From Sphingobacterium deserti (GTDB lineage Bacteria; Bacteroidota; Bacteroidia; Sphingobacteriales; Sphingobacteriaceae): a DNA stretch of 64,000 nucleotides. How positions within the stretch are numbered: the first letter of the stretch is position 1; the number at the start of each line of letters is the position of its first letter. The translations under genes were made by a program, and so were the position numbers. Shown here piece by piece: positions 1 to 8,345 of this stretch. The stretch is taken from assembly GCF_000757725.1 (NCBI RefSeq), contig NZ_JJMU01000021.1, positions 144,185-208,184 on the forward strand. Direction: 5' to 3'. The notes beneath the pieces were generated by a model. It did not search any database, was not told where the DNA came from, and saw nothing but the letters and a program-made list of their open reading frames with translations.

Positions 1-1914
1 TATATCAATTTCTATGAATCGTTCACGTTCGAAGAAATAGAAAAGGTGTTTACTTTCGTGCACGCGAAAAAATTCCGCTTTCAGTCGTTTATGGCCGCTT
101 TTAAATTTTTTCAAAGCTATGCCCTACGTGACGATTCTGGCGAAAAATTCCTCGAGCGCTATGAAGACCGTGTTGTTGCCGTGGCATTATTCCTTGCACG
201 AAAAGAAGGCGTACAAAAAGCTATCGAGTATGCTGAGATCATGATCAATCAAGAATATCAACCTGCTACCCCGACGTTCTTGAATGCTGGTAAAAAGCGC
301 TCCGGTGAGCTTGTCTCCTGTTTCTTGGATGAAATTGGGGACAACCTAAACGGGATCGGCTATGCTGTAGATTCAGCGATGAAACTTTCCTCTATTGGTG
401 GTGGTGTTTCATTTAACATCTCTAAAATCCGTGCCCGTGGTGAAGCCATCAAAGGTGTTGAAGGTCGCGCCGGTGGTGTGTTGCCTATCATGAAAATCAT
501 GGAAGATACGTTTTCTTACGCTAACCAGTTGGGCCAACGCCCGGGAGCTGGCGCCGTTTATCTGAACATCTTCCACTCGGATATTGAAGAGTTTTTAGAC
601 TGTAAGAAAATCAATGTGGATGAGAAAGTGCGGATCAAATCACTTTCTATCGGTATCATCGTTCCAGATAAGTTTATGGAACTTGCTGAAAAAGACGAAG
701 CCTGCTACCTTATCTATCCACACACGGTTATGCAAGAGTATGGTCAGTATCTGGACGAGCTGGATATGGACAAGATGTACGACGAGTTGATTACCAACCC
801 GAATGTCAAAAAGAAAAAAGTAAACGCACGTCATCTATTGGTGCGTATCGCGCAAACGCAGAAAGAGTCCGGCTACCCATATATCTTCTTCAAAGAAAAT
901 ACAAACAAGGCACATGCGTTAAATGGCTTGGGTAGCGTTAAATTTTCGAATTTATGTACAGAGATCATGCAGGTATCTGAAGTGTCCGATATAAATATCT
1001 ACGGGCAAGAAGATACGATCCGCTATGGAATCTCCTGTAACCTCGGCTCGCTGAACATCGCTACGGTTATGGATAATAAGCGTATCAAAGAAACGGTTAA
1101 AACCGCGATGCGTGCGCTAACCGTGGTGACCGACGTAACCAATATTGACATGGTGCCTTCCATCGCGAAAGCAAACCGCGAATTGCATTCTGTAGGTCTG
1201 GGTGCGATGAATTTGCATGGCTTCCTAGCGAAAAGCTTCATCATGTATGAATCTACCGAAGCTTTAGATTTTGCCAACACGTTCTTTATGATGATGAACT
1301 ACTACTCGCTAGAAGCATCGATGGAAATTGCCAAAGAGCGCGGCGCAACCTTTACAGGCTTTGAAAAATCGGCCTACGCTGATGGCTCGTACTTTGACCG
1401 CTATACAGATCGTGAATATCAACCAACGACTGATAAGGTAAAAGAATTATTTGAAGGTATTCACGTGCCGACAAGCCAAGATTGGGCAAATCTAAAAGCA
1501 CAGGTGAAAGAGCACGGCATTTATCATGCTTACCGTATGGCCATCGCTCCAAACCAATCAACTTCGTATATTATGAACGCTACCGCCTCTGTTATGCCGG
1601 TAGTGGATATTATTGAAGTACGTGAATATGGTGATAGCACAACCTACTATCCAATGCCTTATTTGACGAACGATAATTATTTCTACTTCAAATCGGCATA
1701 TGATATGGACCAATATAAAGTGCTTAAATTGATCTCTGTGATACAACGCCACATCGATCAAGGGGTATCTACTATCTTGCATACCAACTCCAAAGACTCA
1801 ACCCGTGATTTGGCGAAGTACTATATTTACGCCCATAAAATTGGCTTAAAATCATTGTACTACACCCGCACGCGGAAATCTACTGTGGAAGAATGTATTT
1901 CATGCTCCGCGTAA
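1..1914 (+). CDS. nrdE: Ribonucleoside-diphosphate reductase alpha subunit, class Ib (5' end outside window)
   Basis: Large catalytic subunit that reduces ribonucleoside diphosphates to deoxyribonucleotides in the cytoplasm together with NrdF. The reading frame is open from base 1, so the gene starts upstream; a GTG at 46 is internal. Counting from that GTG, the active-site disulfide cysteines are C92 (LVSCFLD) and C331 (GISCNLGS), the thiyl-radical cysteine is C304 in SNLCTEI with N302 and E306, the radical-transfer tyrosine pair is in LYYTR, and the C-terminal redox pair is C617/C620 (ECISCSA). The short length and the NrdF-type partner downstream point to class Ib, which normally needs the flavodoxin NrdI; that gene is not in the window and may lie upstream. 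Function is very secure; the class assignment rests mainly on NrdF. Confidence 0.96.
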   Translation, partial: YINFYESFTFEEIEKVFTFVHAKKFRFQSFMAAFKFFQSYALRDDSGEKFLERYEDRVVAVALFLARKEGVQKAIEYAEIMINQEYQPATPTFLNAGKKRSGELVSCFLDEIGDNLNGIGYAVDSAMKLSSIGGGVSFNISKIRARGEAIKGVEGRAGGVLPIMKIMEDTFSYANQLGQRPGAGAVYLNIFHSDIEEFLDCKKINVDEKVRIKSLSIGIIVPDKFMELAEKDEACYLIYPHTVMQEYGQYLDELDMDKMYDELITNPNVKKKKVNARHLLVRIAQTQKESGYPYIFFKENTNKAHALNGLGSVKFSNLCTEIMQVSEVSDINIYGQEDTIRYGISCNLGSLNIATVMDNKRIKETVKTAMRALTVVTDVTNIDMVPSIAKANRELHSVGLGAMNLHGFLAKSFIMYESTEALDFANTFFMMMNYYSLEASMEIAKERGATFTGFEKSAYADGSYFDRYTDREYQPTTDKVKELFEGIHVPTSQDWANLKAQVKEHGIYHAYRMAIAPNQSTSYIMNATASVMPVVDIIEVREYGDSTTYYPMPYLTNDNYFYFKSAYDMDQYKVLKLISVIQRHIDQGVSTILHTNSKDSTRDLAKYYIYAHKIGLKSLYYTRTRKSTVEECISCSA

Positions 1915-1980
1915 ACAGAGCGATTTAAAAATAATAAACAAACAAGTCAAGCATAAACGTTACGAAGATAACGTATGCGC

Positions 1981-2022
1981 GAAGGAGAAACCGATAACAG
2001 CATTTATCTACGTTTCTCCTTC
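1981..2022 (+). repeat. Perfect 11-bp inverted repeat between nrdE and nrdF
   Basis: GAAGGAGAAAC (1981-1991) and GTTTCTCCTTC (2012-2022) are perfectly complementary with a 20-nt loop, in the 160-bp nrdE-nrdF spacer. No T-tract follows, so it is not a standard intrinsic terminator. It could be an mRNA stability or processing element that sets the NrdE:NrdF ratio, or a protein-binding dyad. Role is inferred. Confidence 0.5.
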
Positions 2023-2074
2023 CGTTTCTTCCCTCAACATGTAGGAAGTATGCGACTCCAAAAAATAAATAAGC

Positions 2075-3061
2075 ATGAGCAAACAATTTACTGCCGTAAA
2101 CTGGAATACACCAGATAACGATTACGTGTTGATGTTTTGGGAACAGAATATCAAACAATTTTGGATCGATACCGAGTATATCCCCTCCAAAGATATTGAC
2201 AGCTGGAAAGGATTAAGTTGGGATATGAAAGAATGCTACAAAAAGGCATTGGGAGGGCTAACGCTTTTGGATACTTTACAAAGCCATACGGGTATGCCTA
2301 AGATCATCGATCATATCAGCTCCCTGCAAAATAAAGCCGTACTATCTTATATGTGTATGATGGAAGCCATCCATGCTAAATCATACTCTACCATTTTTAC
2401 GACGGTATCCACCACAAACGAAATCAACGATGTATTTGGTTGGGTACAAGAAAACAAATTCTTACAATACAAAGCATCTACCATTGATAAGTACTACCGT
2501 GCTATCGATAAAGAAAATGTAACCGACGAAGAACTATTCATGGCTCTAGCGGGATCAGTGTTGTTAGAGTCCTTCTTGTTCTACTCCGGCTTCTTTTTGC
2601 CATTATGGCTATGCGGGCAGGGACAAATGGTTGCTTCTGCAGACATCATTAAAAAGATTGTTGCCGATGAGTCTATCCACGGCGTATTTGTAGGCTTAAT
2701 CGCGCAGGAGGTGTACAGTCGCCTTCCAAACAAAGAAGAGGTAAAAGCTCGTTTCTTAAACTTGTTGAATGACTTGTATGAGAACGAACTAAAATATACG
2801 GAAGAGCTGTATACCGTTGTTGGTTTAACTGCGGAAGTAAAAGAATATGTACGTTATAATGGCAACAAAGCGTTGATGAATTTAGGCTTCGATCCTATTT
2901 TTGAAGTGAAACAAGTCAATCCAATCGTATTGAATGGCCTGAATACAGAAACCACACAGCACGACTTTTTCTCCAAGAAATCTACAAACTACGAAAAGGC
3001 CATGGAAATTGTACATTTAAGAGATGATGATTTCAAAATGGAAGTAGCTATTGAAATTTAA
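2075..3061 (+). CDS. nrdF: Ribonucleoside-diphosphate reductase beta subunit, class Ib
   Basis: Radical-generating dimetal subunit partnering NrdE. All expected ligands are visible: D66 (TLLDTLQ), E97 and H100 (MMEAIH), E165 (LLESFLFY), E199 and H202 (ADESIH), and the radical tyrosine Y104 (AKSYS). Length 328 aa matches the class Ib family (about 320 aa, shorter than NrdB). Class Ib proteins usually work with a dimanganese-tyrosyl cofactor loaded with NrdI, but metal identity cannot be read from sequence. The ATG at 2075 starts at the conserved N-terminus. It lies 160 bp downstream of nrdE with no obvious separate promoter, so co-transcription is likely, modulated perhaps by the hairpin in between. 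Confidence 0.96.
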   Translation: MSKQFTAVNWNTPDNDYVLMFWEQNIKQFWIDTEYIPSKDIDSWKGLSWDMKECYKKALGGLTLLDTLQSHTGMPKIIDHISSLQNKAVLSYMCMMEAIHAKSYSTIFTTVSTTNEINDVFGWVQENKFLQYKASTIDKYYRAIDKENVTDEELFMALAGSVLLESFLFYSGFFLPLWLCGQGQMVASADIIKKIVADESIHGVFVGLIAQEVYSRLPNKEEVKARFLNLLNDLYENELKYTEELYTVVGLTAEVKEYVRYNGNKALMNLGFDPIFEVKQVNPIVLNGLNTETTQHDFFSKKSTNYEKAMEIVHLRDDDFKMEVAIEI

Positions 3062-3087
3062 AAGATAAATCCATTATAGGTATTAAT

Positions 3088-3124
3088 AAAGAGGCTGTCT
3101 CCAATTTTATGAGATAGCCTCTTT
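3088..3124 (+). terminator. Intrinsic terminator of nrdEF
   Basis: Arms AAAGAGGCTGTCTC (3088-3101) and GAGATAGCCTCTTT (3111-3124) pair over 14 bp with one G-U pair and a 9-nt loop, followed by a T-rich run, 26 bp after the nrdF stop. Confidence 0.9.
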
Positions 3125-3163
3125 TGTTTGGCTACATAGCCGGTTGATGGAAAAAAATCTGAA

Positions 3164-3203
3164 TTTTTAAAAGCGTTAGAATGCTTCGCCTCGCTTTTAA
3201 AAA
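3164..3203 (-). terminator. Intrinsic terminator of the SusC/SusD operon
   Basis: Perfect 12-bp arms TTTTTAAAAGCG (3164-3175) and CGCTTTTAAAAA (3192-3203). On the minus strand it follows the susD stop by about 17 bp and is followed by a T-rich run (3151-3158 read in reverse). Confidence 0.8.
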
Positions 3204-3219
3204 CTAGTTTTCAGACGTA

Positions 3220-4794
3220 CTAGTTCGTTTGGTAACCTTCATTCTGCGTAAGGTTAGGGTTACGTTGAAGCTCATCCATAGAGATTGGGTATACCAAATC
3301 AGTCTGTTTGAAAATCGCTCCAGAGCCATTTGCCGCACCAACTAATGGCTGGAAAGTAACCTGTCCTTTCACTTCGGTGGAAATATTCGGAAACATCCCA
3401 GTACGCAGACAGTCGTCCCACATTTTGAATTCCATTGGCAGTTCGCGTAGGCGTTCTTTCCATACCTCTTCCACAAATTGCTGTACGGATAAGCCTTGCA
3501 ATTCGCTAGCATAAGCTGCTGCAGTTTTTCCTGTAGTACTGGCTCGCGCTCTCACCTCTGCTAGATGAATGGCCGCAGTAGCAACTCCTGTTGTGCGCGC
3601 TTTTACCTCGGCAGCGATCAACAAAGCCTCCGCATAGCGGTAAATATTTCTATCTTTTGCAGATCGACCCGTATTCAATAGCGCTTCCTCATCTACAAAA
3701 AACCACACGCCAGCAGTGCTCCCTCCTTCCCAAGTTTTCCCATTAACTGGATTTGTGTAACTCCAGTGGTAAAACTGTCTCGGTTTAATTCGCAAATCAT
3801 CATCTGCATATACATTTAAGAATCGATTAGTCGGGCCATAGGTACGTTCGAAGAGCGTATACTTTTCAAATACATCACTGGCTGAAGACGTAAAACCAAA
3901 CGTCGGCCATGCGCCTGCCTCATTAATGATAGGATCGAATTCAAGCGAATAAATGGTTTCAGCTAGATCATCGGATGTACGAAGTTTATTATACGCGCTA
4001 TTGGCTTCCAGGTCTCCATTAGGTTCCAAAGTATGACCAGATTGTAGAACAATATCAATATATTTTTCTGCCTCGACATAGTTGTTGCGTTGCAAATACA
4101 CATTCGCTAAGGTCATTGCAGCCACATTCCTATTTATTCGCCGTCCGCTGCTGTTGAATGTGCCCGCTGGCAATACATCCACCGCAGCTATCAAGTCTGA
4201 CTCGATTACTGCATACACAGAATCCACCGAGCTACGCGGCAAAAGAAAGTCTCTATCTAGCGCATCATATGGTTCCGTAGATAGCGGTACCGGGCCAAAC
4301 ATCTTCACCAAAAAGAAATAGTTAAACGCACGAAAGAAACGTGCTTCAGCAACAAATCTGCTTTTTGTCTCTTCAGACATTTCAATATTTGGAATGTTTT
4401 TGATCGCACCATTCGAAATATTAATTGCCAAATACGTATCTCTCCAAATATCATTGATTCTACCCGAGATCACACGGGTATTTTGTTGCCTAGTCAACAG
4501 GCGCGAGAATTGGTTTATTTGTTCCTGCCCTTCATAACTGTTCGTAAAATATCCTGTCAGCATAACGGGGATAGAAGCAAAAGACGCCTGATAAGCTCCA
4601 TTAGCATCACCATAGGAAGAGGGTGCACCAATTCGATAAAGGCTGTTCACATTCTCTTGGGCCTGGTCTGCTGTCTGGTAATAGCTATCCCCTCCCACTT
4701 CCGTTCTCGGGTTTTCATCCAAGAAATCTTTACAGGAATTCATAGACAGCATCGCCGTACCACAAAGTCCAAGTATTATATATCTAAGTTTCAT
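3220..4794 (-). CDS. SusD/RagB-family outer-membrane glycan-binding lipoprotein
   Basis: Surface lipoprotein that captures oligosaccharides and passes them to its SusC partner. The N-terminus is a lipoprotein signal with C21 in the lipobox (LSMNSC), followed by the typical KDFLDENPRT start of mature SusD proteins, and the C-terminus carries the usual WKERLRELPMEFKMWDD-type region of the SusD fold. Length 524 aa is normal. It lies 23 bp downstream of the SusC gene, so both are one operon ending in the hairpin at 3164-3203. Substrate cannot be read from sequence. No glycoside hydrolase is adjacent; the nearest enzyme genes are the GMC oxidoreductase pair upstream. Confidence 0.95.
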   Translation of the reverse strand: MKLRYIILGLCGTAMLSMNSCKDFLDENPRTEVGGDSYYQTADQAQENVNSLYRIGAPSSYGDANGAYQASFASIPVMLTGYFTNSYEGQEQINQFSRLLTRQQNTRVISGRINDIWRDTYLAINISNGAIKNIPNIEMSEETKSRFVAEARFFRAFNYFFLVKMFGPVPLSTEPYDALDRDFLLPRSSVDSVYAVIESDLIAAVDVLPAGTFNSSGRRINRNVAAMTLANVYLQRNNYVEAEKYIDIVLQSGHTLEPNGDLEANSAYNKLRTSDDLAETIYSLEFDPIINEAGAWPTFGFTSSASDVFEKYTLFERTYGPTNRFLNVYADDDLRIKPRQFYHWSYTNPVNGKTWEGGSTAGVWFFVDEEALLNTGRSAKDRNIYRYAEALLIAAEVKARTTGVATAAIHLAEVRARASTTGKTAAAYASELQGLSVQQFVEEVWKERLRELPMEFKMWDDCLRTGMFPNISTEVKGQVTFQPLVGAANGSGAIFKQTDLVYPISMDELQRNPNLTQNEGYQTN

Positions 4795-4817
4795 TGTTAT
4801 CTATGTTTTGAGTGAAA

Positions 4818-7800
4818 TTACAAGCTAAGGTTCAATCCAAACGTAAACGTTTTCGCCCTTGGGTAAGAGAAAAAGGTCACGTTTTGGCCAAATTTGTTAT
4901 CGTCTCCTGTTGATGTACTCTCCGGATCGTAGCCTTTAAAATCCTTTGAGGTGATTACCCAAGGATTGTTTGCACTAGCATAAACCCGTAAAGATGAAAG
5001 ACCTAAACGCTGCGCCCAACTCGAATCAAAGGTATAGCCCAACTGTATTAAATTAAAACGCAAGAATGATCCATCAACAATCCAGGATGAATCCACACGT
5101 GTATCCTGGCCGGCATGCCCATTGTTAGTCAAATAAATAGCTTGTTGCATAGTATTCGGGTTGGAACCATTGTATGCATCCGTTAGGATGTCACGCAAAC
5201 CATTCGTGATACCAAAGCGGTCATAAGTAGAGTGGAAAAACTGTTGTAGCGTCTCTACACCGTATACTACTTGCATATCCACCGTCATATCAAACCCTTT
5301 ATAGGCAAATGTATTGATGAAACTTCCAGACCAATCTGGAATACCTTTGCCCAAAATCTCCTGATTAGCCGAACGGTTTGGTCTACCAATTTGATCTCTT
5401 GTGATTAATCCATTATCAAAATCTTCCACCGTGAAAATACCATTCCGGCGGTATCCGTAAAAGCTATTCAAGTTTTCGCCGACCCGAATGATGCTATTGG
5501 GTGCGCCAACGAAGTTATTCAATAGAATATCGGCATTGTCGTCTCCTAAGCGGATCACCTCATTTTTATTATAGTTCAAGTTCAGCGTAGACGTCCATTG
5601 GAAATTATCATTCCGCACAGGGCTACCACTAATCATGATGTCCAGCCCTTTATTGTTAACAGCACCTATATTACGCATGACGAATTCAAAACCAGATGAA
5701 TGAGGCAATGGGTCTTCCAGCAATAGATCCGTCGTTCTACGGTTATAATAAGAGATATCGAAGTTTAAACGGTTTTGAAACAACCCTAATTCAAAGCCAG
5801 CATCAATTGTCGCTGTTTTTTCCCATCGAAGGTCCGGATTAGGTAGAAATTGCAAATAAGAGTACGGTACACGTGTATTGTTTAATAACTGTGTGCCATT
5901 TAATGCTCGTGCGATGGCTTGGTATGGACTGATCTCGGAGTTACCCGTGATACCGAAGCTGCTGCGCAGTTTCAAATTGCTCAACCAAGAGACATCTTCC
6001 AAGAACGATTCCTTGGATGCAATCCAAGCCAGACCAGCAGACGGGAAGAACGCAAATTTATTATTAGCGCCAAATCTGGATGATCCATCATAACGACCCG
6101 TCACCGTAGCGGTATATTTATCGTTTAAGGTATAGGATGCCCGCATAAAGTATGAGTTCATTGCCCAACGATCATATGCAGATTCGGGAGCTTGCGGTAT
6201 AGAACCCGCTGCCATATTGTTCCACTTAAAAAAGTCGCTAGTAAAGCCTTCGGTACGGTTGAAACTGAAATCGCGTGTGCGCTCCTGCCAAGACAAACCT
6301 GCCATTGCGTTAATACGATGATTACCGAAATCTTTATTGTATGTTAAGTATGTTTCCTGTTGCCAATAGAAGGTATCTTCGTTTTCAATCTCGGCCCAGC
6401 CATTTGGACGAGAAATATTATGCAGCAATATGGAAGAATATCCTCGGTACTGTCTTCGTTGCTTATCCACACCATACTGTGTTTTTAGATCAAGCCCATC
6501 AGCCAAGTGAAAAGTCAAAGCAGCATTACCAAAAATCTGGGTGTTTGCGCGTTGTCTTTCTTGAAGGTCTAAAATAGCGGCTGGATTGGACATCCCTTCA
6601 AAACCCAACACCCCGTTAATAGTAGATGAACCGGCAAAAGAATAAGCGCCGCTCCCTGGTTCGTAAACCGGCAGCCAAGGCAGCATCTCAATCATGGTAC
6701 GACGCGCTTCCTGTCCACCTCCATCTTCCGGAGTAAACCTTCCCCAGGTATGGTTAGCAGTCAAGTTAACACTAGCAGAAAGCCATTCTTTCACTTTGGT
6801 ATCATAGGCCAGCTTACCGTTTAAACGCTTATTAAAGGTATTATTCACAATACCCTGTTGATCGGTATAGTTGATGAAAGCGCCCATCGAAGAGTTCTCA
6901 TCCCCTTGTTGAATATTCAACTGATGGTTTTGCGAGACAGCTGTACGTGTGGCTTCACGCTGCCAATCTGTATTAAACAAAGGATTTCCGTTTTGATCAA
7001 AGTAATTAGGGTCGTTAAACCAATCTCTTCTGTCCAAAGACCAGGGCTGCCATAGCGGATCTCGACCTTTTAAAAAGTCAGCTTGCCATCTATTTTCATT
7101 TTCCAAACCAATCATAAAGGCATCCACCCATTCGTTGGCATCTAAAAGATCCATGTAGCGTTGGGGCGAGCTTACACTTGTGGATCCTTGGTAACTTATA
7201 TTGCGGCCACCATCCTTAGAACCACGCTTCGTTGTCACTAAGATTACCCCATTTGCACCGCGCGCACCATAAATAGCGGCAGATGATGCATCTTTCAATA
7301 CCTCCATACGCTCGATATCGTTCGGGTTGAGCAAGTGGAAATTTTCCATCACCACTCCATCTACTACGTAAAGCGGGTTAGAAGCAGAGTTGATCGTAGC
7401 GGTACCACGGATCACCACGCGGTTGGCGTAGGCACCTGGCTGGCTGGAGTTGGAATAGACGTTTACCCCGGCAGCCTGTCCGCGCAAGTTATCTAACGCA
7501 CTGAAGCTTTGGTTCTTTATCATGTCCTGCCCTTTTACCATCGAAATGGAACCGGTTACATCCGATTTACGCATCGTACCGTAACCTACTACAACAACTT
7601 CATCCAACGATTCGCCATCCGCTGTTAACGGGAAATCCACATTCGCCGTTCCCACAGGCAATTCCAGCGATTTATAGCCTAAAAAGCTACTCACCAAGAT
7701 TTGACCTTCCGATGCCTGAATGCTGTAAGTACCGTCTTCCGCAGTTTGTGTCGCCGTGGTTGTACCGCGAACCGTGATTGTTGCCCCGGCGATCGGTTCG

Positions 7801-7979
7801 CCTGTTGCGGCATCGGTTACGCGTCCGTTGACCGTCTGCTGCTTGGAAAGCGTAGTAGAGGGGAGCGTGTTGTGCAAAATCCCGTTGGCATAGGTGTGAC
7901 CATAACTGGTCGCCAACACGGCTAAAGAGAACGCGCAGAGTGCCCCCTTAGATGCCTTTAATTTGTCAATGTTCCACAT
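4818..7979 (-). CDS. SusC/RagA-family TonB-linked outer-membrane receptor
   Basis: TonB-dependent importer of glycan fragments, forming a lidded barrel with SusD. From the chosen start the order is: signal peptide (MWNIDKLKASKG, hydrophobic core ending near YGHTYANG), a carboxypeptidase-regulatory-like domain (starting VNGRVTDAATGEPIAGATI), the conserved DEVVVVGYGTMRKSDVTGSI segment, plug domain (GARGANGVILVTTKRG), and a C-terminal beta-barrel ending in FTFGLNLSL. I chose the ATG at 7979 rather than the in-frame codon at 8024 because the first 15 residues of the longer form do not resemble a signal peptide. Length about 1053 aa is typical. No STN domain or anti-sigma partner is present, so regulation is probably not by a classic FecIR cascade. 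Confidence 0.95.
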   Translation of the reverse strand: MWNIDKLKASKGALCAFSLAVLATSYGHTYANGILHNTLPSTTLSKQQTVNGRVTDAATGEPIAGATITVRGTTTATQTAEDGTYSIQASEGQILVSSFLGYKSLELPVGTANVDFPLTADGESLDEVVVVGYGTMRKSDVTGSISMVKGQDMIKNQSFSALDNLRGQAAGVNVYSNSSQPGAYANRVVIRGTATINSASNPLYVVDGVVMENFHLLNPNDIERMEVLKDASSAAIYGARGANGVILVTTKRGSKDGGRNISYQGSTSVSSPQRYMDLLDANEWVDAFMIGLENENRWQADFLKGRDPLWQPWSLDRRDWFNDPNYFDQNGNPLFNTDWQREATRTAVSQNHQLNIQQGDENSSMGAFINYTDQQGIVNNTFNKRLNGKLAYDTKVKEWLSASVNLTANHTWGRFTPEDGGGQEARRTMIEMLPWLPVYEPGSGAYSFAGSSTINGVLGFEGMSNPAAILDLQERQRANTQIFGNAALTFHLADGLDLKTQYGVDKQRRQYRGYSSILLHNISRPNGWAEIENEDTFYWQQETYLTYNKDFGNHRINAMAGLSWQERTRDFSFNRTEGFTSDFFKWNNMAAGSIPQAPESAYDRWAMNSYFMRASYTLNDKYTATVTGRYDGSSRFGANNKFAFFPSAGLAWIASKESFLEDVSWLSNLKLRSSFGITGNSEISPYQAIARALNGTQLLNNTRVPYSYLQFLPNPDLRWEKTATIDAGFELGLFQNRLNFDISYYNRRTTDLLLEDPLPHSSGFEFVMRNIGAVNNKGLDIMISGSPVRNDNFQWTSTLNLNYNKNEVIRLGDDNADILLNNFVGAPNSIIRVGENLNSFYGYRRNGIFTVEDFDNGLITRDQIGRPNRSANQEILGKGIPDWSGSFINTFAYKGFDMTVDMQVVYGVETLQQFFHSTYDRFGITNGLRDILTDAYNGSNPNTMQQAIYLTNNGHAGQDTRVDSSWIVDGSFLRFNLIQLGYTFDSSWAQRLGLSSLRVYASANNPWVITSKDFKGYDPESTSTGDDNKFGQNVTFFSYPRAKTFTFGLNLSL

Positions 7980-8024
7980 AAATTTAATGTTTGTAAAATG
8001 TAGTCTAGCCTGCCGATTTACCAA

Positions 8025-8289
8025 TTGGCGTTAATCCGGAACATCTTCCAGGGAAAAGGGAAATGTCCAGACAAACGGGTTTAAATCAGTATAACGTTAA
8101 CACTAATTAACACATTAAATTTGAATAACAAAAAGTTTAAATAATGTTTTTTTTAAACTTTAAACCTTTTAGTGTTTCTGCTAAAACGTTATTAGCAATG
8201 TAAATTCGGGGGGTACGTACCACGCAAAGCACATTTTAAAGACAAATATTTCAAATATTATGATGTAATTTATGGAAAGTGCTAAAATA
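8025..8289. promoter_or_regulatory. susC upstream region with perfect inverted repeat
   Basis: AT-rich non-coding stretch upstream of the SusC gene. It holds a perfect 10-bp inverted repeat AAAGTTTAAA (8132-8141) / TTTAAACTTT (8152-8161), about 150 bp before the susC start. Two further AACGTT-centred words lie at about 8093 and 8186. I could not find a convincing minus-strand TAnnTTTG box, so the promoter itself is not assigned. The dyad could be a regulator site or a leader hairpin. Confidence 0.4.
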
Positions 8290-8325
8290 AAAAGATGCTT
8301 GAACGTAACCGCTCAAGCATCTTTT
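8290..8325 (-). terminator. Intrinsic terminator of the GMC oxidoreductase operon
   Basis: Perfect 13-bp arms AAAAGATGCTTGA (8290-8302) and TCAAGCATCTTTT (8313-8325), loop 10 nt, followed on the minus strand by TTTTTATTTT. It separates the oxidoreductase operon from susC. Confidence 0.92.
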
Positions 8326-8345
8326 ATCGACCTGAAAATGGTAGT

